From positions 1 to 50,518 of the forward strand of contig NZ_JAVJSQ010000030.1 of the NCBI RefSeq assembly GCF_040219335.1: 50,518 nt of DNA. The letters run 5' to 3'. The DNA comes from Gimesia sp. (GTDB lineage Bacteria > Planctomycetota > Planctomycetia > Planctomycetales > Planctomycetaceae). Below are positions 44,870 to 50,518 of the stretch, piece by piece. Every line of letters begins with the position of its first letter. Position 1 is the stretch's first letter. The position numbers and the translations under genes are program-made. The notes under the pieces are model-generated. The model was not told where the DNA came from and ran no database searches. It was given only the letters and a program-made list of their open reading frames with translations.

Positions 44870-46654
44870 ATGCCCGATTCTCTACTTCGATTCTGTACGC
44901 TGCTCCTGATCTGCTGCTGCCTGCAATCAGCCTCGGCCCGGGAGCAGGCACGCCCCGAAATTCAGTCCAGCGCCGGCCCTCTGCAGTTCAAAGACATTCG
45001 CTACCTCACCCGTTCACTCGCTGATTTTCCGAACCGCAAGGCATTCGTCATCGTCGCCTGCAACACGACCTGCCCCCTCGTCAAACGCTACATCCCTAAA
45101 CTCAAACGCCTCGAACAGCAATATCGCCCGCAGGGAGTTCAATTCATCGCCCTGCATACCGGCCCCGCTGATTCCATTCGCGAGATCGCCGAATTTGCGG
45201 TAGAACATGAAATCCCCTTCCCCAATGTCCAGGATCGCAAGGGAACCTCCGTCGCCGCTCTGGGACTGACCCGCACGCCGGAAGTCGCCGTGCTGGATGC
45301 CAGCTACCGTCTCCATTACCGCGGCCGCATCGATGACCAGTACCGCATCGGAGGTTCGCTGCCGCGACCTTCTCAGGAGAATCTGACGGCCGCGATTGAA
45401 GGAGTCCTGCACGGAACACCAATTTCCGTGACAGAAACCAACGTGGATGGCTGCCTGATTACCCACGCAGCCGAAACAGAGCCCGACCGGTCACTCACGT
45501 ATTACCATGACATTCAGCCACTCATACAAAAACATTGCACGGACTGTCATCGCCCCGGCACTGAAGCCCCCTTCGCTTTAACAACGCTCGCTGAAGTTCA
45601 GAATAACGGTGCGATGATCGCCGAGGTCGTCTCCGACCAGCGCATGCCTCCCTGGTATGGAGGGACTTCACACGCCGAGTTCGCCAATCACCGGGGCATG
45701 TCCCGCCGGGAACGTAAACAGGTCACGGACTGGGTCGAGTCAGGCATGCCCGCCGGTATAGAACCCTCCGATTTCAAACCTGTGCTCACTGAAGTCGACG
45801 CCGGTAAGTGGCTCATCGGCGAACCTGATCTCAAAATCAGCATGCTGGAAAGACACGCCCTCCCCGCAGAAGGATACATTCCCTACCGCTACACCATTCT
45901 CCCCTACGTCTTCCCCGAGGATACCTGGGTCTCTGCAATCGAAATCAAACCCGACAATCCCGGCGTCGTCCATCACTGCAACATGGCGGCTGTCACCTTA
46001 ACGAAGAAATGGGACGAATCGAATTTCCTCACCGGAAAAGTGCCGGGCTCGGGACCGATGATGCTGCCCGAGGGACTGGGAGTCATGATCCCCAAAGGGA
46101 GTGCCCTGGCGTTACAGATTCATTACACCTCGACCGGCAAACCGGAAAACTGCCGCATCTCGGTCGGCTTTAAATACGTGCAGGGCAAAGTTCAGAAAAG
46201 GTATCGCTTCCTGATCATCAAAAATACGAAATTCGAGATCCCCCCGGAAGCCCCGCACCACGAGGTCAGGAACACCCGCACACTCAAACAGGATGCCCAC
46301 GGCATCGGACTCTTCGCCCACATGCACCTCCGCGGCAAAGATCTCTCCTTCCTGGCCCATTACCCGGAAGGGAAACAGGAAAAACTGCTGGTGATTCCCA
46401 ATTACAGCTTCGACTGGCAAATCGGTTATCTCTGGAAAGATCAGCGGCACTTCTTCCCCAAAGGCACCCGCATCGAAGCCATCGCCCATTACGACAATTC
46501 GGCGTTCAATCCCTTTAATCCGGATCCAGGTGCCACCGTCAGGGAGGGACCGCAGACCTACCATGAAATGCTGTACGCGTTCTTCTTCTACACCTATGCG
46601 AATGAGCGGCTGAATCTGACCATCGATCCCCGTACCGGACAGGCGGTTCCCTGA
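44870..46654 (+). CDS. Secreted redoxin / cytochrome c / copper-monooxygenase-like fusion
   Basis: 594 aa from the ATG at 44870 (the TTG at 44861 is less likely). After a signal peptide (LLLICCCLQSASA), a thioredoxin-like domain covers about 35-185 with Cys64 and Cys68 (ACNTTCPLVKRY), spaced CxxxC instead of CxxC. Next is a haem-binding segment with CTDCH at 223-227 and RMPPW. From about 310 is a domain like peptidylglycine alpha-hydroxylating/dopamine beta monooxygenase: HHC with His368-369, IHYT with His418, and HMHLRG with His484 and His486, which would supply both copper sites. It probably acts in the periplasm; the substrate is unknown. Single gene. Confidence 0.92.
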   Translation: MPDSLLRFCTLLLICCCLQSASAREQARPEIQSSAGPLQFKDIRYLTRSLADFPNRKAFVIVACNTTCPLVKRYIPKLKRLEQQYRPQGVQFIALHTGPADSIREIAEFAVEHEIPFPNVQDRKGTSVAALGLTRTPEVAVLDASYRLHYRGRIDDQYRIGGSLPRPSQENLTAAIEGVLHGTPISVTETNVDGCLITHAAETEPDRSLTYYHDIQPLIQKHCTDCHRPGTEAPFALTTLAEVQNNGAMIAEVVSDQRMPPWYGGTSHAEFANHRGMSRRERKQVTDWVESGMPAGIEPSDFKPVLTEVDAGKWLIGEPDLKISMLERHALPAEGYIPYRYTILPYVFPEDTWVSAIEIKPDNPGVVHHCNMAAVTLTKKWDESNFLTGKVPGSGPMMLPEGLGVMIPKGSALALQIHYTSTGKPENCRISVGFKYVQGKVQKRYRFLIIKNTKFEIPPEAPHHEVRNTRTLKQDAHGIGLFAHMHLRGKDLSFLAHYPEGKQEKLLVIPNYSFDWQIGYLWKDQRHFFPKGTRIEAIAHYDNSAFNPFNPDPGATVREGPQTYHEMLYAFFFYTYANERLNLTIDPRTGQAVP

Positions 46655-46758
46655 CCGGCGCCTGCAGGCTGCTTTCTGGTTGAGAACTGGTTATGATTGT
46701 CAGGACGTAAGCGTTATCTGCAGTATCAACCGAAGCCGACTGTTTGCCGAGAATCCTC

Positions 46759-47802
46759 ATGCGTGTCCTGTTCCTGATCTCCGGGAAGAATGTTCCCTCC
46801 TCTCGATTTCGGGTGCTGAATTACCTCCCCTTTCTCAAACAGGCAGGCATCTCCTGTACGGTTCTCGCCAGTTACCCCGAAAAATATGAGCACATCCCCT
46901 GGCTCGGCTACCGCCTCAGCTACCTGCTCAAACGCATCACCCGCTACCTGCATTATCTCTACGCCTGTCTGCGCCCCTTCGATCTGATTTTCATCGAACG
47001 GGAAATCTTCGACGTCCCGGCCTACGACATGGAACTCCGGTTCCTGAACCGACCCGCCAAATGCGTTCTCGATATTGACGATGCGATTTTTCTCCGCTAT
47101 CCCGAGAAATTCCAGGTCCTGGCGGAGAAAGTCGACCTGCTCATCGCCGGCAATCAGAATCTCTGTGCAGTCGCACGTAAACATAACGACCGGGTCCGCC
47201 TGCTCCCCACGTCGGTCATCACCGGCAAATACCCCCTCAAGGATTTTAGCCAGCCCTCCACCGCAAAACCAGTCATCGGCTGGACCGGGCTGGATACCAA
47301 CATCCCGAATCTGAAACTCGTCGTCCCCGCACTCAACCGCCTGGCAGAAAAATATGAATTCACACTCTGTATCATCTCAGCCTCCCCCGATCCAATCGCA
47401 GAGCTTGAGCTGAACGGAGTCGAAGTCCGCCACCTGGTCTGGAGTTCGGAAACGGAATACCAGGACCTCTCCGCCTTCGACATCGGCATCATGCCGTTAG
47501 AGGACGATGAATGGTCCCGCTACAAATGCGGCTTAAAGCTGTTGCAGTACATGGCCCTGGGCATCCCAGCCGTCGCGTCGCCGGTCGGCGTCAATGCCGA
47601 GATCATTGAACAGGGAGAGAATGGGTTCTGTGCCGATTCAACCGACGCCTGGTACACCTCCCTGGAGCAGTTACTCACCTCACCCGAGCTGCGCAAACAA
47701 ATCGGTCTCAGCGGCCGGAAAACGGTCGAGAAAGAATTCGATGTCGAACGCAACAACCAGCGTTTGATACAGTTCCTGGAAGAGACTGTGGACGGGCCTT
47801 GA
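46759..47802 (+). CDS. Family 4-like glycosyltransferase
   Basis: 347 aa from the ATG at 46759 (a TTG five codons earlier opens the frame). A GT-B fold of the GT4 type: the N-terminal SGKNVPSSRFRVLNYLPFL is shared with a group of surface-glycan transferases, CVLDIDDAIFLRYPEKF follows, then VIGWTGLDTNIPNLKLVVPA and the C-terminal donor site region DIGIMPLEDDEWSRYKCGLK, LQYMALGIPAVASPVGVNAE. It moves a sugar from a nucleotide donor, probably to a surface glycan, at the cytoplasmic side of the membrane. No other glycan gene is adjacent. It marks the last gene with the usual composition before the AT-rich cassette. Confidence 0.92.
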   Translation: MRVLFLISGKNVPSSRFRVLNYLPFLKQAGISCTVLASYPEKYEHIPWLGYRLSYLLKRITRYLHYLYACLRPFDLIFIEREIFDVPAYDMELRFLNRPAKCVLDIDDAIFLRYPEKFQVLAEKVDLLIAGNQNLCAVARKHNDRVRLLPTSVITGKYPLKDFSQPSTAKPVIGWTGLDTNIPNLKLVVPALNRLAEKYEFTLCIISASPDPIAELELNGVEVRHLVWSSETEYQDLSAFDIGIMPLEDDEWSRYKCGLKLLQYMALGIPAVASPVGVNAEIIEQGENGFCADSTDAWYTSLEQLLTSPELRKQIGLSGRKTVEKEFDVERNNQRLIQFLEETVDGP

Positions 47803-47877
47803 AGTATGAGTTTTCTATTTGTTAGTCGGTAAAATCATTCACTTTAGCCATTCCGAGCACTTAAAGCAGGACCTGAT

Positions 47878-49086
47878 TCAATTCGCTTTTCCAACCTTAA
47901 ATATTTTCGCATCAAAATGCATATGTTCATAATTACCAATGAGCCAGTTTTTCTGATCTTCACTTAACTTATCATTGGATGATTTCACTTCAACAAATAT
48001 CAACTCACCATCTTTGTAAACCAATAAATCTGGCCATCCACAGAAATTTTTCCAGTAGTTTCGTATAAGAAAGTGCAACACCTTTTTTAAGTTCTGTTTA
48101 CCTAATATCTTTAATATCTTTTTTGCTTTATCAACATCATCCTGCCTATGAGCCCATAAATATTGCCTCAGATTATTACTATGCTCAAACCAGTAATCGA
48201 AGAGCCACTCAACATCATCTAAGCTTTCAATATGTTCTTTTATTTCTGCTTCACGACGAAAATAATATCCTTCACATCCAAAATCATCCGGCATCTGCAT
48301 ACGCACCATTGATCTTGGTGTCACATCCATGTCAAAGTCAGTTCTATTACCAAAACTCGACCATCTAATATTTGGATCATCTGGATCCTCCATAAGTATC
48401 CACATAAAGATACCAAACAATACATGAAAAGGGACGCTTTCCGTTTCGATTGTTTTATAGCCTCTGTTTTCGAAGTATCTCATTGCAAATTGTTCTACTT
48501 TTAGAACTTCGTTTTCATATTCTATACCAACCTTCCGTTCATCTCTTTTTACATGTTTCGCTTTTACTAAGATGACTTCTGTGCTTGTTTGGTCTATTAC
48601 TTCTCTTTGAGTGATCTCGGTATAATCATATTTTGGATTTTTTTCATGTAACGATTTCAGTTCCTCGATAACTTCCTTTTCAATTGCTTTTCTTTCTTTG
48701 GAAAATTCATCTCCTAAATGACCAAGATAAGTTGGATCTAGCTCTGGATGACTAGCGTAAAATCTTTTTGTAGTTTCGAAAGTTATTTCACGCCAATAGA
48801 AACGAGTTACTTTTGTTGTCCTCCCTGGCATCGATGAGACAGGTGCTGCTGTAACTTTTTCCCCTCTACATTCTTGGCAAATGTTTTTTTGAAAACCGAT
48901 AGTAACCGGAATCCTTTCTTGTGTATCTAACTTCGAACCTTGACTAAGCTGATGAGGAAGATGTATTTCTCCATAATCTTTGTCACACATACACATCATC
49001 ACCTCATTACAAGCTCGACATTGATACTTTCTTATTAGCTCGTACTGATTGAGACATATTACATGTTTATGTTTACATTCATTCAT
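47878..49086 (-). CDS. Zinc-finger plus VRR-NUC nuclease (AT-rich island)
   Basis: 402 aa. The N-terminal about 75 residues hold Cys4, 11, 23, 26, 32, 34, 70 and 73 (CRAC, CMC, CQEC), likely one or two zinc knuckles. A central charged helical region has no known motif. The C-terminus is a VRR-NUC (PD-(D/E)XK-type) nuclease like that of FAN1: VEQFAMRYFENRGYKTIETE and HVLFGIFMWILMED, then CGWPDLLVY with Asp353, FVEVKSSNDKLSEDQ with Glu366 and Lys368, and a final WL. All catalytic residues are present. DNA repair, restriction or junction cleavage is possible. It follows the DUF4238 gene by 12 bp. Codon use is AT-rich, unlike the flanking genes. Confidence 0.88.
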   Translation of the reverse strand: MNECKHKHVICLNQYELIRKYQCRACNEVMMCMCDKDYGEIHLPHQLSQGSKLDTQERIPVTIGFQKNICQECRGEKVTAAPVSSMPGRTTKVTRFYWREITFETTKRFYASHPELDPTYLGHLGDEFSKERKAIEKEVIEELKSLHEKNPKYDYTEITQREVIDQTSTEVILVKAKHVKRDERKVGIEYENEVLKVEQFAMRYFENRGYKTIETESVPFHVLFGIFMWILMEDPDDPNIRWSSFGNRTDFDMDVTPRSMVRMQMPDDFGCEGYYFRREAEIKEHIESLDDVEWLFDYWFEHSNNLRQYLWAHRQDDVDKAKKILKILGKQNLKKVLHFLIRNYWKNFCGWPDLLVYKDGELIFVEVKSSNDKLSEDQKNWLIGNYEHMHFDAKIFKVGKAN

Positions 49087-49098
49087 AATAATGCATCA

Positions 49099-50232
49099 TT
49101 ATTCATTGCTACTAGTGATTTTCTTTTGGGACTTGTTTTCCAGTTCATCCATTTCATCAAGCCATTGTTTATGTTCAGCTACGATCTCTGGATTACGATG
49201 CGAGAAATGATACTGTTTTTCGTCAATTGGTTCGCATTGAATAAAAGACAGGTCGAGCTTGTAATTTATCTGAGGTTCAAAACAATGATACAAATTTGAT
49301 TCAGTAGGCTGTCCATCTAAAAGCCAGTCTGATCTCAAATGAAATTGTGACCTTACAAATTTCATTTTTGATCGATGCACTCGCCACAAATCTGTAACGT
49401 AATCAACATATGTCTCATCACTAAAATATATTCCGTTCATAGAATGATAAAATTGTAGCGCATTGATTTTTGATATGTCACTTCTTTCAAAAATGTCATA
49501 AAACATCGATTGTTTAAATGTCACTCCATATTTGTCTCTATCAATCAACATAATGGCCGTCCATGGATTAATTGGGAAAAATATTTGTAAGCCAGGTGAC
49601 TGGAGACCCAAAACTCCACGATTTTTAACATTACGCAGATAAGTATTGAGAAACACGACTGGAGCATCACTAAAAACAAATGGATAATCTGTTTGATTTC
49701 TTAATAGATATAGATCCAAATCCATAATTAATGGCACGCTCTCTAAAGCAATACCAATACCCCGCAAAGCTGACACCCAGTTGTCTTCCACTAATTCAAC
49801 TTGTTCATCGTCAATATATCTGACTAAATCATCATCTCCTTCATGCTCAAGATAATCACGAAAACACCTTAGGAAGAGTGCCATGTTTGCTGGAGAAGTT
49901 TTGGCAATCTGGTGTGCTGTCCGAGCTCTTTGAAATAAAATAGCTTCGAAGAGCCAAGCCAGTTCTTGATCAGAAAAGAAGGGAGAACTACCATCCCAGG
50001 CAATCTGAAGTGCTGCGCATATTGCCTTACTGTAGTTAGCTTCAAGTGATGAAAATTGAGACTCTATTTCTTGAGACCCATAAAAGTTTTTCTTTGAACA
50101 CTGCCCTTTGATAGGAGCATTATTTATAACTCTCCCACACTCATTAAGAAGAAGAGAAATCTGTCTGCTGCCATTTGAGAAGTTCTTGAAATAAAACTGT
50201 GGAACAAAATGTTGATTGGCATACTCCGTCAT
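49099..50232 (-). CDS. DUF4238 protein (AT-rich island)
   Basis: 377 aa. Family hallmarks: the start TEYANQHFVPQFYFKNFSN, the middle WLFEAILFQRARTAHQIA, and the block PFVFSDAPVVFLNTYL followed by GLQSPGLQIFFPINPWTAI. DUF4238 proteins are scattered, often strain-specific, with no established biochemistry; some are reported from genomic islands. No signal peptide or membrane helix is seen. The gene has no clear Shine-Dalgarno before its ATG. It is the first of a pair with the VRR-NUC gene, 12 bp apart, and both share low GC, so they were probably acquired together. Confidence 0.9.
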   Translation of the reverse strand: MTEYANQHFVPQFYFKNFSNGSRQISLLLNECGRVINNAPIKGQCSKKNFYGSQEIESQFSSLEANYSKAICAALQIAWDGSSPFFSDQELAWLFEAILFQRARTAHQIAKTSPANMALFLRCFRDYLEHEGDDDLVRYIDDEQVELVEDNWVSALRGIGIALESVPLIMDLDLYLLRNQTDYPFVFSDAPVVFLNTYLRNVKNRGVLGLQSPGLQIFFPINPWTAIMLIDRDKYGVTFKQSMFYDIFERSDISKINALQFYHSMNGIYFSDETYVDYVTDLWRVHRSKMKFVRSQFHLRSDWLLDGQPTESNLYHCFEPQINYKLDLSFIQCEPIDEKQYHFSHRNPEIVAEHKQWLDEMDELENKSQKKITSSNE

Positions 50233-50383
50233 TTAAATCAGCTTTCTGAAGAATGGGTAATTATCTACAACACTTCATAGAAATCGATTTATTTGTACGA
50301 AGCCTAAAATAAACATTATACAACCATACTGTTCTTTAAGACACGTTTTTTAATTAATCGGTTCGCACCATGCCCAGGCGCGC

Positions 50384-50421
50384 AAAAAAAGCCTCACTCA
50401 GATTTCTCTGAGTGAGGCTTT
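50384..50421 (-). terminator. Strong terminator at the right edge (minus strand)
   Basis: A 15 bp stem (50388-50402 with 50407-50421, core AAGCCTCACTCAG) with a TTTC loop is followed on the minus strand by seven T (A-run 50384-50390). It would end transcription of a minus-strand gene lying mostly to the right of the window and insulate the DUF4238/VRR-NUC pair. Confidence 0.9.
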
Positions 50422-50518
50422 GATATAGCAAAAGGTTGGTGGTCAAACTTTAAGAGCATCGTCCTCATCAGGTTGTTGATCGGACTGCTATTGATAAACA
50501 GTCATCAAGTATCCTTAG

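Noticed and set aside
50423..50518. Possible C-terminus of a minus-strand gene entering from the right
   Set aside because: The terminator implies such a gene, but in this short stretch one frame gives only 16 residues to the window edge, another has an acidic DQQPDEDDALKV end with a stop two codons before it, so the true frame cannot be chosen.

Overview
The window looks like a chromosomal segment of a planctomycete, most likely Gimesia or a close relative in the Planctomycetaceae. This rests on gene content: four secreted type I sulfatases in 50 kb, a very long DUF1080 protein that ends in a PVC-type cytochrome domain, a redoxin/cytochrome/copper-monooxygenase-like protein, a Tat-exported sugar-isomerase-like protein, many secreted proteins of unknown role, and mostly single-gene units on alternating strands. 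The genus is inferred from gene style, not from a marker gene.

Layout. 1-640: the C-terminal end of an IS110-type transposase, then a short array of 21-22 bp repeats that may be the end of another mobile element. 644-7715: a repeat-rich secreted protein, a sulfatase, two envelope proteins of unknown role (one with ankyrin repeats) and a methyltransferase. 8059-18279: core metabolism and proteostasis, with pyruvate carboxylase, a HIT hydrolase, an Nramp-like transporter, anthranilate synthase component I (trpE) and protein arginine kinase (mcsB). 18480-29589: the DUF1080-cytochrome giant, an AarF/UbiB kinase-like protein, a beta-propeller protein, hemL, an M42 aminopeptidase, an HDOD protein and a STAS-like protein. 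30138-39816: sulfatase, lipoprotein hydrolase, DUF309 protein, a 1.2 kb stretch without a gene, then a sulfatase/Nramp-like pair facing a further sulfatase and a rhodanese. 39907-47802: lactonase-fold protein, small Cys-rich protein, metallophosphoesterase, RibD/DHFR-like reductase, small secreted protein, TIM-barrel protein, redox/copper protein and glycosyltransferase.

47803-50380 is different. It is visibly AT-rich and carries two closely spaced minus-strand genes: a zinc-finger plus VRR-NUC nuclease and a DUF4238 protein. Composition, tight coupling and the nuclease fold suggest a horizontally acquired cassette, and it is the best candidate here for an undescribed system, possibly in genome defence. 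No tRNA, rRNA or CRISPR array was seen. Three convincing hairpin terminators, one perfect 9-4-9 palindrome and one exact 16 bp tandem repeat stand out among the non-coding signals.
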